Below are positions 36,096 to 44,665 of a stretch of 64,000 nucleotides of DNA, one piece after another. Position numbers and translations under genes: made by a program. This DNA is from Rhizobium bangladeshense. Its GTDB lineage: Bacteria; Pseudomonadota; Alphaproteobacteria; Rhizobiales; Rhizobiaceae. The DNA is taken from the NCBI RefSeq assembly GCF_017357245.1, contig NZ_CP071614.1, forward strand, positions 1-64,000, in the 5' to 3' direction. The notes below the pieces were generated by a model that did not search any database, was not told the DNA's origin, and saw nothing but the letters and a program-made list of their open reading frames with translations. The number at the start of each line of letters is the position of its first letter. The stretch's first letter is position 1.

Positions 36096-36869
36096 TCAGG
36101 CCGGCCGCTCGGCAGCGCTTGTGCGCCACTTGATGAGACGCTTCTCCGCGATGTCCAGAATGCTGTCGATAATCAAGACAAAGATCGCGAGGATCAGGAT
36201 GCCGGCGAAGACGCCGACCGCATCGAAATTGCCTTCGGCCTGCGCGATCAGGTAGCCGAGCCCGGCAGAGGAGCCGAGATATTCGCCGATAATCGCCCCC
36301 ACCACGGCGAAGCCGACCGAAGTGCGCAACGACGACAGAATCCAGCTCGCCGCTGCCGGGAAGTAGACATGGCGAAGCAGGTCCCTCCGATTGCCTCCCA
36401 AAATGCGGGCGTTCGACAGCACCACCGGGTTGACTTCACGCACCCCTTGCATCGCGTTGAAGAAGGTGACGAAGAACACCAGCGTCACGGCGAGCGCCAC
36501 CTTGGACCACAGTCCAAGACCCAGCCATAGCACGAAGATCGGCGCGAGCACGACGCGAGGAATAGCGTTCAGTCCCTTGATGAAGGGGTCCAGAATACGA
36601 GCGGCCGAACGGCTGAGGCCGAGCCACACGCCCGCTGCCACCCCAAGTGCCGTTCCGAAGAGATAGCCCAGCACGGTTTCCGTCAGGGTGATGGCGACAT
36701 GGCTATAGAAGCTGACGTCCGCTACCCAAGATACGACCTGCTCGAAAATGTCGACCGGAGCCGGGAAAAAGAAGACGTCAATGACGCCAGCCGCGACACC
36801 GAGCTGCCAGCCGCCGATAATTGCCACGAGCAGCACGATTTGAATGAGGCGTTCAGTCATGACGTTCAT
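36096..36869 (-). CDS. ABC importer permease, NitT/TauT (SsuC) family
   Basis: This 257-residue inner-membrane permease has about six hydrophobic helices and the EAA-type loop seen as NARILGGNRRDLLRHVYFPAA (split, about 155-175). The family imports nitrate, taurine, alkanesulfonates, thiamine precursors or aromatic acids. The ATG at 36869 follows GTGGAGAAAAG; a second ATG at 36860 would also work and makes an ATGACTGA overlap with the ATPase stop. It is the last gene of the tautomerase-SBP-ATPase-permease set. Confidence 0.87.
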   Translation of the reverse strand: MNVMTERLIQIVLLVAIIGGWQLGVAAGVIDVFFFPAPVDIFEQVVSWVADVSFYSHVAITLTETVLGYLFGTALGVAAGVWLGLSRSAARILDPFIKGLNAIPRVVLAPIFVLWLGLGLWSKVALAVTLVFFVTFFNAMQGVREVNPVVLSNARILGGNRRDLLRHVYFPAAASWILSSLRTSVGFAVVGAIIGEYLGSSAGLGYLIAQAEGNFDAVGVFAGILILAIFVLIIDSILDIAEKRLIKWRTSAAERPA

Positions 36870-37683
36870 AGCTTTTCTCCACTTCACCGCGCAGCGATGA
36901 CCAGATGTTACGATAAAGATCCAAGAAGCGCGGATCGAGCTTGATTTCGGCGACATCTCGCGGGCGTTCGAGGCCGACGGGGAAGCTGTCGATCACGCGC
37001 GAGCGCGGTCCGGCGGCAAGCACGACGACTCGATCGCCGAGGGCGATCGCCTCCTCTAGGTCGTGCGTTATCATCACCACTGCGCGTCGTTCCTCCTGCC
37101 AGAGCCGCAGCAGCTCGTTCTGCATCAGGTGGCGGGTATGGATATCGAGCGCGGAGAAAGGCTCGTCCATCAGGATGACCTTGGGGCCGGTGATCAGTGC
37201 CTGTGCCATCTGCACACGCTTGCGCTGACCGCCGGAAAGTTGATGCGGATATCGATGCTCGAACCCTTTTAATCCGACCTTCGCCAGCCATCTCATCGAC
37301 TGCTCGCGCCGGTCGGCAGCGCCGACACCCTTGAACATGGGGCCGAGTTCTACGTTCTCGATTGCGGTTTTCCAAGGAAGCAATGCATCCTGTTGAAATA
37401 GATAACCGATGTCATTCCGGACCCCTCGCACCGGCTGACCATCGATGGAAACAGTGCCACTCGCAGGCTTAAGGAGGCCGGCAATCGCATTAAGTATGGT
37501 GCTTTTGCCGCATCCAGTCGGTCCAACGATGGCCAAGAACTCGCCATCGGAAACACTTAGATTGACGTCCTGTACAGCCACATAAGCACCGAAGGACATG
37601 GTGACCGCGTCGATGGAAACCATGGGCTTTGCAAGATTCTGGCTGTTCGTCGGCGGTGCGGTTTTCACTAGGGCCAATTCCAT
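36853..37683 (-). CDS. ABC importer ATP-binding protein, NitT/TauT (SsuB) family
   Basis: This 276-residue ATPase energises the adjacent permease. Walker A is GPTGCGKST, the Q-loop LFQQDALLPW, the signature LSGGQRKRV, Walker B VILMDEPFSALD and the H-loop MITHDLEEA. All catalytic residues are present. The N-terminal extension of about 22 residues before the fold is typical of this class. It starts 12 bases after the substrate-binding protein gene. Confidence 0.92.
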   Translation of the reverse strand: MELALVKTAPPTNSQNLAKPMVSIDAVTMSFGAYVAVQDVNLSVSDGEFLAIVGPTGCGKSTILNAIAGLLKPASGTVSIDGQPVRGVRNDIGYLFQQDALLPWKTAIENVELGPMFKGVGAADRREQSMRWLAKVGLKGFEHRYPHQLSGGQRKRVQMAQALITGPKVILMDEPFSALDIHTRHLMQNELLRLWQEERRAVVMITHDLEEAIALGDRVVVLAAGPRSRVIDSFPVGLERPRDVAEIKLDPRFLDLYRNIWSSLRGEVEKSYERHD

Positions 37684-37695
37684 GACCTCCTCCTA

Positions 37696-38697
37696 TCAGT
37701 TGGCAGCGGCGTTCGGGACCTTACCAACGAATTCGTTCGTGTAGGTTTTGGTGAGATCGATTTCAGCCGCTGCGACTTTTTCGTTGAAGCTCCTCAGGAC
37801 GGCGAGCGGAATTTTGATATCTTCTTCGTTTATGCGTCCGTCGTTCGAGAAGATCGCCTTTGCGTTGTTGACTGCCTTGACGTAGGTGTCGCGGTCGCCG
37901 GAAATAAACTCCTTCGGGAGTTTGTCTACGATCTCTTCGGCGGAGTGACTATTCATCCATTCGAGCGCTTTGACGGTCGCATTGGTGACCTTCTGAATGG
38001 TCTCGGGGTTTTCATCGATGTAGTCCTGTGTGGCGTAGAGGACAGACGTTGGGTAAATCCCGCCATAGATCGCTCTGGCGCCGTCGTCGCTGCGCCCGTC
38101 AATCAGGATATTGCCGACGCCCTTGGCCTCGATGAAGGTCGCAGCCGGGTCGTAATTGACGAGTAGGTCGACTTTGCCCTGTTCGAGCGCTGCGACAGCG
38201 GCCGACCCGGAGCCGACGCCGATCAGCGACACGTCGTTTGCGGACAAGCCGTTGCGTTGCAGGTAGTAGCGGACGAAGAAGTCGGAAGACGAACCCGGCG
38301 AGGTGATCCCGACTTTTGCGCCTTTGATCGTTTCAGGCTTTGCCGGATCGAACTTACTTTCTTTACCCCCGGCCAGCACGAGCCCTGAATTGCGGGCGAG
38401 CTGCACGAAGGCGACGACGGCCTTGTTCTGCGATTGCATTTGGATCGTATGATCGTAAAAGCCGACGGCGATGTCGGTTGAGCCGGCAACAAGCGCCTGA
38501 AGCGTCTTAGAACCGCCCGACGCGAAATTTTCAACGGTCACCTCCAGCCCCTCCTTTTCATAAAGTCCGAGCCCTTGAGCGACAGGGAAGGGGAGATTGT
38601 TGAGGTTGTAGGATCCGACGCTGATGCGGACGGGATCCGCCAATGCGGATCCGGTAAACGCGACGGTTGCCGCGAGGGCGAGCATGAGCTTGCGCAT
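37696..38697 (-). CDS. ABC importer substrate-binding protein, NMT1/SsuA-like
   Basis: This 333-residue periplasmic protein has a clear signal peptide (MRKLMLALAATVAFTGSALA) and a NMT1/THI5-like binding fold (VEGLG-type start GLGLYEKEGLEVTVENFASG, KVGITSPGSSSDFFVRYYL, PAATFIEAKGVGNIL). It belongs to the NitT/TauT group. The ligand cannot be read from the sequence. The upstream tautomerase gene makes a carboxylic or aromatic acid more plausible than a sulfonate. Confidence 0.88.
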   Translation of the reverse strand: MRKLMLALAATVAFTGSALADPVRISVGSYNLNNLPFPVAQGLGLYEKEGLEVTVENFASGGSKTLQALVAGSTDIAVGFYDHTIQMQSQNKAVVAFVQLARNSGLVLAGGKESKFDPAKPETIKGAKVGITSPGSSSDFFVRYYLQRNGLSANDVSLIGVGSGSAAVAALEQGKVDLLVNYDPAATFIEAKGVGNILIDGRSDDGARAIYGGIYPTSVLYATQDYIDENPETIQKVTNATVKALEWMNSHSAEEIVDKLPKEFISGDRDTYVKAVNNAKAIFSNDGRINEEDIKIPLAVLRSFNEKVAAAEIDLTKTYTNEFVGKVPNAAAN

Positions 38698-38745
38698 GGT
38701 GACATTCTCCTCCTGTTGGTGGCGCCCTCCCGGCGGCCAGAGCTA

Positions 38746-39828
38746 TTATGCCGCGCAACCCAGTTGCGTGACAGGTTTTGCTAACACATGTCCTTCGAAC
38801 AGCCGGCGGGCGGTGCGAAGAATTCCGGCGACGACCCTGCCGTCGCGCTCATACAGTTTGACATCCAGGTGGCCGCTGGGGTGCTCGATGGAAAGAACAA
38901 CCGGGGGGGCTCGCCTGCCGATCGAAAGCGAAGCGACCGTGTCCTGGCTGATACAGGCTGTGGCGATTCCAACGGCGCCCGTGGTCGCGAGGGATGGATG
39001 ACATTGATGCGGCATGAAATACCGCACGCTGATGTCGCCTCCGGTCTTTGGTCGGGAGATGAGCACCGGCTTTGGCGTTACCTGATTGCGCACGTCTCCA
39101 AGGCCCATCCGAACGCCAGCTGCAATGCGCAGCTTTTCCAGCCGTTCCAGCAACTCCCTGTCAGCATTGAGTTCAGCCGCTGTTTCGAAGCCGGTTGCGC
39201 CGATCGACGCTGCCTCGATCAAGATCATTGGCATGGCGCAGTCAATGCAGGTGACAGCCACACCATCGATCAGATCGACGGGCTTGCCGGTGGGAAAGAG
39301 CTGTCCAGTACGAGCCCCGGCGGCGTCCATGAAAGTCAGTGCGATCGGCGCAGCGCGACCGGGCACGCCATCGATCGCAGCTTCACCGAGGTAGGAGACG
39401 CTGCCGTTCGGGGTCGGAACTTCGGCCTCGATCAGCTTTCCGGTGTTGACGTTATGGATGCGAACGAGCGTCGTTTCTCCGCGAACCGGTACAAGTCCAG
39501 CTTCGATCGCGAAAGGGCCGACTGCAGCGAGCATGTTGCCGCAATTCGGGGACGTGTCGACGATCTGTTGGTCAACCCGCACCTGGGCAAAGAGATAATC
39601 GACGTCGGCGTCGGCAACGCTGGCAGGTCCGATGATGGCCACCTTGCTCGTGACCGGGTTGCCGCCACCGATTCCATCGATTTGCAAGGGATGACCTGAG
39701 CCCATGATTGAAAGCAGAATCTTGTCGCGCTGGTCAGCGTCCGCGGGAAGATCCCTGGCGAGGAAGAACGGGCCTTTCGAGGTGCCGCCTCTCATCAGAA
39801 CGCAGGGAATAGCCATCAGATCGTTCAT
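38746..39828 (-). CDS. PrpF-family protein, 4-oxalomesaconate tautomerase-like
   Basis: This 360-residue protein of the PrpF/diaminopimelate-epimerase fold starts MAIPCVLMRGGTSKGPFF after a short leader, and carries the family cysteine text TSPNCGNMLAAVGPFAIEAG (about 92-111) and HQCHPSLATTGA. Members isomerise unsaturated tricarboxylates, including 4-oxalomesaconate in the gallate/protocatechuate 4,5-cleavage pathways (GalD) and aconitate isomers (PrpF). Its first-gene position before an ABC importer suggests that uptake and metabolism of one substrate are linked. Confidence 0.85.
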   Translation of the reverse strand: MNDLMAIPCVLMRGGTSKGPFFLARDLPADADQRDKILLSIMGSGHPLQIDGIGGGNPVTSKVAIIGPASVADADVDYLFAQVRVDQQIVDTSPNCGNMLAAVGPFAIEAGLVPVRGETTLVRIHNVNTGKLIEAEVPTPNGSVSYLGEAAIDGVPGRAAPIALTFMDAAGARTGQLFPTGKPVDLIDGVAVTCIDCAMPMILIEAASIGATGFETAAELNADRELLERLEKLRIAAGVRMGLGDVRNQVTPKPVLISRPKTGGDISVRYFMPHQCHPSLATTGAVGIATACISQDTVASLSIGRRAPPVVLSIEHPSGHLDVKLYERDGRVVAGILRTARRLFEGHVLAKPVTQLGCAA

Positions 39829-39856
39829 CGGTGTGCTTTCGCCGGAATTATGCCTT

Positions 39857-39873
39857 CGCCGTATTAATCGGCG
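39857..39873. promoter_or_regulatory. Candidate LysR operator in the divergent spacer
   Basis: CGCCG-TATTAAT-CGGCG is an inverted repeat with an AT-rich centre located 29 bases before the tautomerase start and 69 bases before the LysR start. This is a plausible LysR-type recognition site for the divergent promoters. Support is symmetry and position only. Confidence 0.5.
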
Positions 39874-39941
39874 TCATTTGATCCAATTATTGAAAGAATT
39901 TTTTATTTGTAAAATGCTAAAAATTGGAGGATTGATGCAAT

Positions 39942-40838
39942 ATGAGCATTAATTGTGAGATCCTCGACCTACGAGCCTTCCTGAGCGTCGTAGAACTGGA
40001 GAGCTTCAATCGCGCGGCCGATGCCCTGCATATGTCGCAGCCCGCTTTGAGCCGCCGCATTCAAAAATTGGAGCAGGCCATTGGGGCACCGCTCCTGGAA
40101 CGCACAACCAGGCATGTGTCCGCGACGGCTCTCGGCACGGAACTGGTGCCCCTCGTCCGACGCATGCTGGAAGAATTCGATGGCTCCCTCTTCGCTGTAC
40201 GTGACGTTGGACCAAATCGAGGGGGGTTGGTGACCATCGCATGTCTTCCAACCGCAGCATTCTACTTCCTGCCGACGGTCATTCGCCAGTTCAATGAAGA
40301 ATATCCGAACATCCGTTTTCGTATCCTCGATCTGCCGGCCACCGACGGTCTTCAAGCCGTGGCAAGTGGAGAAGTAGAATTCGGAATAAATATCATGGGC
40401 ACCTCCGACCCGGACCTTACGTTCGAGCGGCTTGCGGAAGACCCATTCGTACTTGCAGCGCGCAAGGATCATCCTCTTGCAGCAAAACAATGGGTCGAAT
40501 GGGCGGAGTTGGAGCCTTATCACGTGATCACCGTCCATCGGTCGAGCGGCAACAGAACGCTGCTCGACGCGGCACTGGCAAAATCGAACATAAAGCTACG
40601 CTGGTTCTATGAGGTAACTCATCTGTCCACCTCCCTTGGGCTGGTGGAGGCGGGCCTTGGGATTTCGGTGCTGCCACGAATGGCAACCCCGCGAGAAGAT
40701 CATCCGTTCCTGATCACTCGCCCCATTCGCAATCCCGAGATATCTCGTACGATCGGTGTGGTTCGCCGCCGCGGCGGCACCTTGTCGCCGGCGGCGGAGC
40801 GGTTTCTCAAGATGTTGATAGGCGTATGGGGAGCTTGA
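39942..40838 (+). CDS. LysR-family transcriptional regulator
   Basis: This 298-residue LysR protein has an N-terminal winged helix (FLSVVELESFNRAADALHMSQPALSRRIQKLE, split, about 12-45) and a periplasmic-binding-like effector domain. It diverges from the tautomerase and ABC importer operon by 113 bases, so it is the likely activator of that operon. TTGGAGG lies just upstream of the ATG. The effector is probably the transported acid or its metabolite. Confidence 0.9.
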   Translation: MSINCEILDLRAFLSVVELESFNRAADALHMSQPALSRRIQKLEQAIGAPLLERTTRHVSATALGTELVPLVRRMLEEFDGSLFAVRDVGPNRGGLVTIACLPTAAFYFLPTVIRQFNEEYPNIRFRILDLPATDGLQAVASGEVEFGINIMGTSDPDLTFERLAEDPFVLAARKDHPLAAKQWVEWAELEPYHVITVHRSSGNRTLLDAALAKSNIKLRWFYEVTHLSTSLGLVEAGLGISVLPRMATPREDHPFLITRPIRNPEISRTIGVVRRRGGTLSPAAERFLKMLIGVWGA

Positions 40839-41242
40839 TTGAACGGCGCCATCCGGATGGTCCGAGCATTCCGAGCAGACTTGTCAAGTTGGACACGCGC
40901 TAAGAGGAAGTGCGGAGCAGTTGATGAAGGCAACGATCGGGTGACGGCGACTGACCAGCGTTGCCACTTTGAGCGCAGGTGGAAAAATATTCTGCACCCT
41001 CAGAGACTTAAGACTCGTTTCAAACAAACCTCTTGCCACTTGCGGTTTTTGGCGCTTTCATACACGACCAGATTGATAGACTATCGCGAGGGATTGGGCC
41101 CTCGTTCTCTTGCGGGCTCCCCCGGTTGAGCCCCGAGCTGCGGCGGGAATGGCCGCGTGACCCTCATCAACGCGTGAGCCGCTGTTTATGCGTTGAAACC
41201 TCGATCGACCCCAGGCTGCGAAAGAAGCGCAAAGGAGTTGCG
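40839..41242. other. Spacer between the LysR gene and the FAD-binding protein
   Basis: No gene is visible in these 404 bases. Short open frames continue from both sides, including an apparent 70-residue N-terminal extension of the FAD protein from 41033, but they lack domain text. AAAGGAG at 41230-41236 marks the start of the next gene. Confidence 0.5.
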
Positions 41243-42649
41243 ATGACGGTTCAGGGACTTTTTTCCGGAAGGGCCAAGGCGGCGGCGCAGATCTCGGCCG
41301 TACCGCGTATAGCGATCGTCGGGCGCGGCTTCTCCGGAATGATGGCGGCCATTGCACTGATGAAGACCGTGCGCGCCCCCTTCCATCTGCAGTTATTCGA
41401 TCCGTATTCCTCCGTCAGTGGCGGGCAGGCGCTTGCCTCGGCCCGCGCCTCGACGATCCTTAACACCCGCGTGCGTGATCTCTCGGTTTCGGTCGGGGAC
41501 AGCGACGATTTCAACGACTGGCTCTGTAGCAATGCCGCTTTCCGCGCCGCCGTGCCGGCCGCCATTCCCGGTTTCCGGCAGATCTTCGTGCCGAAGGAAA
41601 TCTTCAGCGACTACGTCTACCAGCGCTTTTCGGAAGCCCTCGCTGCGCGCCGGGACATTACCGTTCAGGTCTGCAACGATCCTGTGGTGGCGATCCGCCG
41701 CAGCCATGGCGACCGGTTCCTGCTCGAAAGCGCCAATCCGGCCAATCCGCTGTTCGACACGGTGATTCTTGCGACCGGCTACGGCCTGAGCGATCCGAAG
41801 GCCGAAGACCCTGCCGCTTCGCCGGTCCGGGCCCAGCGTCTCGTAGCGCGGCCCCATGCCGTGCTGCTCGGCAGCGGCATTCGCGTCGTCGATCAGTTGC
41901 TGCAGCTGCGCGATTCCGGTTATGCCGGGCAAGTCACGATCATTTCCCGGCGCGGCTTCCTGCCCCAGAGCCATACGCCGAATTCCGCAGATCCGGTGTT
42001 TCCGGCCGAAGCCCTGCCTGAGAGCCTGCCTGACATCGTGCGCTTCATCCGCCAGGCTTGTCGCGCGGCGGAAGAGCAGGGGCGAAGCTGGCAATCGGTA
42101 ATGAATGGTCTGAGGAAACATGCGCGCTCCCTCTGGAGATCGTTGCCGGCCCGCGACAAACACCAGTTCAACCGCCATCTGAGGGCGATCTACGACAGCC
42201 ACCGAAATCGTCTGCCGGAGGCGATGCACCTGCGCCTGAAACGCGAGCTTGCCGAAGGCCGCACTGTGCTCCGCCGCGGCCGGGTCGGCCGGCGGGGCCT
42301 GAGTGGTCTCTTCTTCACGCCGGCCGGTTCCTCAATCGAAGAGATCATCCATGCCGAGCGGATCATCGATTGCCGCTGTCAGGCGCCGGATCTTTCGGCG
42401 CCACTGATGCAGAGCCTGTTTTCCGCGGGCCTCGCCATGCCGGACGAACTTTCGCTCGGAGTGGCGGTCAATGCCCGCGGAGAGCCCTTCCTGGAGGACG
42501 GTTCGACGGTCGCAGGCCTCTTTGCCGTGGGCCCGCTTGGTCTCGGCAGCTTGCCAGACATCGATCTGGTGCCGGAGATCGTCTCGCAGGCCTATGCTGC
42601 TGCCGAGCATATTTGCGAGCTGTTCCATCCGCAGGTCAGGGCAGTGTGA
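41243..42649 (+). CDS. FAD/NAD(P)-binding oxidoreductase-like protein
   Basis: This 468-residue flavoprotein-like enzyme has an N-terminal dinucleotide fold IAIVGRGFSGMMAAIAL (about 23-39), a second nucleotide segment AVLLGSGIRVVDQLLQL near 205-225 and a closing flavin-type motif GLFAVGPLGLGS. It resembles the FAD-NAD(P)-binding proteins (NAD_binding_9 type) often found near siderophore or signalling genes. The ATG at 41243 is chosen from the AAAGGAG site; the earlier frame lacks recognisable features. Substrate and reaction are unknown. The hybrid kinase follows 69 bases later on the same strand. Confidence 0.83.
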   Translation: MTVQGLFSGRAKAAAQISAVPRIAIVGRGFSGMMAAIALMKTVRAPFHLQLFDPYSSVSGGQALASARASTILNTRVRDLSVSVGDSDDFNDWLCSNAAFRAAVPAAIPGFRQIFVPKEIFSDYVYQRFSEALAARRDITVQVCNDPVVAIRRSHGDRFLLESANPANPLFDTVILATGYGLSDPKAEDPAASPVRAQRLVARPHAVLLGSGIRVVDQLLQLRDSGYAGQVTIISRRGFLPQSHTPNSADPVFPAEALPESLPDIVRFIRQACRAAEEQGRSWQSVMNGLRKHARSLWRSLPARDKHQFNRHLRAIYDSHRNRLPEAMHLRLKRELAEGRTVLRRGRVGRRGLSGLFFTPAGSSIEEIIHAERIIDCRCQAPDLSAPLMQSLFSAGLAMPDELSLGVAVNARGEPFLEDGSTVAGLFAVGPLGLGSLPDIDLVPEIVSQAYAAAEHICELFHPQVRAV

Positions 42650-42670
42650 AAAAGTGTGATATTTTCGGAA

Positions 42671-42722
42671 CCATCTGCCCGGTGCCGCGTTAAGGGCGCT
42701 GGTGACCGAGAGGGGCAGATGG
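42671..42722 (+). promoter_or_regulatory. Inverted repeat masking the ribosome site and ATG of the hybrid kinase
   Basis: CCATCTGCCC (42671-42680) is the exact complement of GGGCAGATGG (42713-42722). In the mRNA the second arm includes part of the GAGGGG ribosome site and the kinase start codon at 42719-42721. A folded 10-bp stem with a 32-base loop would block initiation. It could be a translational control device or simply chance symmetry. Confidence 0.55.
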
Positions 42723-44647
42723 AAGTGCTGGATCGACATGATACGTCTCTCAATGAAGAGGGGCGCTTTCGTCTTCTGGTCGATGCCATCACCGACTATG
42801 CCATCTACATGCTGAGCCCGGAAGGCATCGTCACCAGCTGGAATACCGGCGCTCAACGTTTCAAGGGCTACAAACCTTCGGAAATTCTCGGCGAGCATTT
42901 TTCTCGTTTCTACGTGGAAGAGGATCGCGCCGCGGGCGTGCCCGAGCGCACGCTCGCCACGGCGGTGGAGCAGGGTCGGTTCGAAGGTGAGGGCTGGCGC
43001 CAGCGCAAGGACGGCAGCCGCTTCTGGGCGCATGTTGTCATTGATCCGATCCGCCACCCCTCCGGCGAACTGGTCGGCTTTGCCAAGATCACCCGCGATC
43101 TGACCGAACGCAGGGCAGCCGAACAGGCGATCCGCCAGAGCGAGGAGCAATTTCGCCGTCTCGTCCAGGGCGTTTCGGACTATGCGATCTACATGCTCGA
43201 TCCCGACGGCAATGTCAGCAGTTGGAATTTCGGTGCCGAGCGCATCAAGGGTTATCGGCCGGAGGAGATCATAGGCCGGCATTTCTCGACATTCTACACG
43301 CCCGAGGATCGCGCGGCCGGCCTGCCGGAAAAGGCGCTCCGCGTCGCGCGGGCCGAAGGCCGGTTCGAAAGGGAAGGCTGGCGTGTCCGTAAGGATGGCA
43401 GCCGTTTCTGGGCCAGCGTCGTCGTCGACGTCATCCGCGACGAAGAAGGCGAAGTGCTGGGTTTCGCCAAGATTACCCGCGACATCACCGAAAAGATGGA
43501 AACCCAGCGGGCGTTGGAGCAGGCGCGCGAAGAGCTTTTCCAGTCGCAGAAGATGGAGGCGATCGGTCAGTTGACCGGCGGTATCGCGCATGATTTCAAC
43601 AATCTGCTGATGGCGGTGATCGGCAGTCTCGAAATCCTGAAGAAGCGCATGCCACAAGACCTCTCGCTGACGTCGCTGGTCGACAATGCGATGCAAGGCG
43701 CCCAGCGGGGTGCTGCCTTGACGCAGCGCATGCTTGCCTTCTCCCGCCGGCAGGAGTTGCACATGGAGCCGATCGACGTCTCGGGTCTGGTGCGTGGCAT
43801 GCTGGACATTCTCAGTCGGTCGCTCGGTCCCCTCACCACGATCGAGACCTCCTTCCCGGTGAGGCTGCCCACCATCCTCACCGATCCCAACCAGCTGGAG
43901 ATGGCGATCCTCAATCTTGTCGTCAACGCTCGCGATGCCATGCCCACCGGCGGCCGCATCGTGCTCCGTGCATCCGAGGAAACGATCAGCGCGGGCCAGG
44001 GCCCGCTGTCGGCTGGCCGCTATATTCGTATCGCGGTGATCGATGAAGGCGAAGGCATGGATGCGAAGACGCTGGAGCAGGCGGTGACGCCGTTCTTCAC
44101 CACCAAGGGTGTCGGCAAGGGCACCGGTCTCGGCCTTTCCATGGTACAAGGTCTCGCAAGCCAGTCCGGCGGCCGGCTCATCCTGAAGAGCACTCTCGGT
44201 GAAGGCACGACGGCCGAACTATGGTTTCCTGTCGTCATTGCCGAACAGGCCGCCGCGGCGTCGGTCGACGTGCCGCAACGCCCGGTGAACGCGCCGCAGG
44301 GGCTGCGGATCGTAGCCGTCGATGACGACGGCCTGGTCCTGATGAATACGACGCTGATGCTGGAGGATCTCGGCCACACCGTTTTCGAGGCGATGGCCGG
44401 TCCCGAGGCGCTCGACATTCTGCGCAAGGAGCCGGTCGATCTGGTCATCTGCGATCACGCCATGCCGCGGATGACGGGGGCGCAACTCGCCGAGGCGATC
44501 CGCAGCGAGTGGCCTGAAATGCCGATCATTCTCGCCACCGGCTACGCCGATCTGCCGGACGGTGCCGGCGCCGCCAATCTGCCCCGCCTGGGTAAACCCT
44601 TCTCGCAGGCGCAGCTTGCCGAAGCGATCAGCCGGATTGCGGTTTAG
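42719..44647 (+). CDS. Hybrid sensor histidine kinase with tandem PAS domains and receiver
   Basis: This 642-residue soluble protein has PAS1 (about 16-132), PAS2 (about 146-262), a HisKA/HATPase core (phospho-His about 291 in GGIAHDFNNLL, N-box LNLVVNARDAM, G-boxes DEGEGMD and GKGTGLGLS) and a C-terminal receiver (about 529-642) with acceptor Asp about 579 in VICDHAMP. The two PAS units are close copies of each other (SDYAIYML, GYxPEEI, EDRAAGxPE, VRKDGSRFWA). The ATG at 42719 follows GAGAGGGG. There are no membrane segments; PAS input is cytoplasmic. The signal is unknown. Confidence 0.92.
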   Translation: MEVLDRHDTSLNEEGRFRLLVDAITDYAIYMLSPEGIVTSWNTGAQRFKGYKPSEILGEHFSRFYVEEDRAAGVPERTLATAVEQGRFEGEGWRQRKDGSRFWAHVVIDPIRHPSGELVGFAKITRDLTERRAAEQAIRQSEEQFRRLVQGVSDYAIYMLDPDGNVSSWNFGAERIKGYRPEEIIGRHFSTFYTPEDRAAGLPEKALRVARAEGRFEREGWRVRKDGSRFWASVVVDVIRDEEGEVLGFAKITRDITEKMETQRALEQAREELFQSQKMEAIGQLTGGIAHDFNNLLMAVIGSLEILKKRMPQDLSLTSLVDNAMQGAQRGAALTQRMLAFSRRQELHMEPIDVSGLVRGMLDILSRSLGPLTTIETSFPVRLPTILTDPNQLEMAILNLVVNARDAMPTGGRIVLRASEETISAGQGPLSAGRYIRIAVIDEGEGMDAKTLEQAVTPFFTTKGVGKGTGLGLSMVQGLASQSGGRLILKSTLGEGTTAELWFPVVIAEQAAAASVDVPQRPVNAPQGLRIVAVDDDGLVLMNTTLMLEDLGHTVFEAMAGPEALDILRKEPVDLVICDHAMPRMTGAQLAEAIRSEWPEMPIILATGYADLPDGAGAANLPRLGKPFSQAQLAEAISRIAV

Positions 44648-44665
44648 TGTAAGCCGGACCGGCGC

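Noticed and set aside
42332..44149. 605-residue minus-strand frame
   Set aside because: Antisense to the hybrid kinase and the end of the FAD protein; no protein family text.
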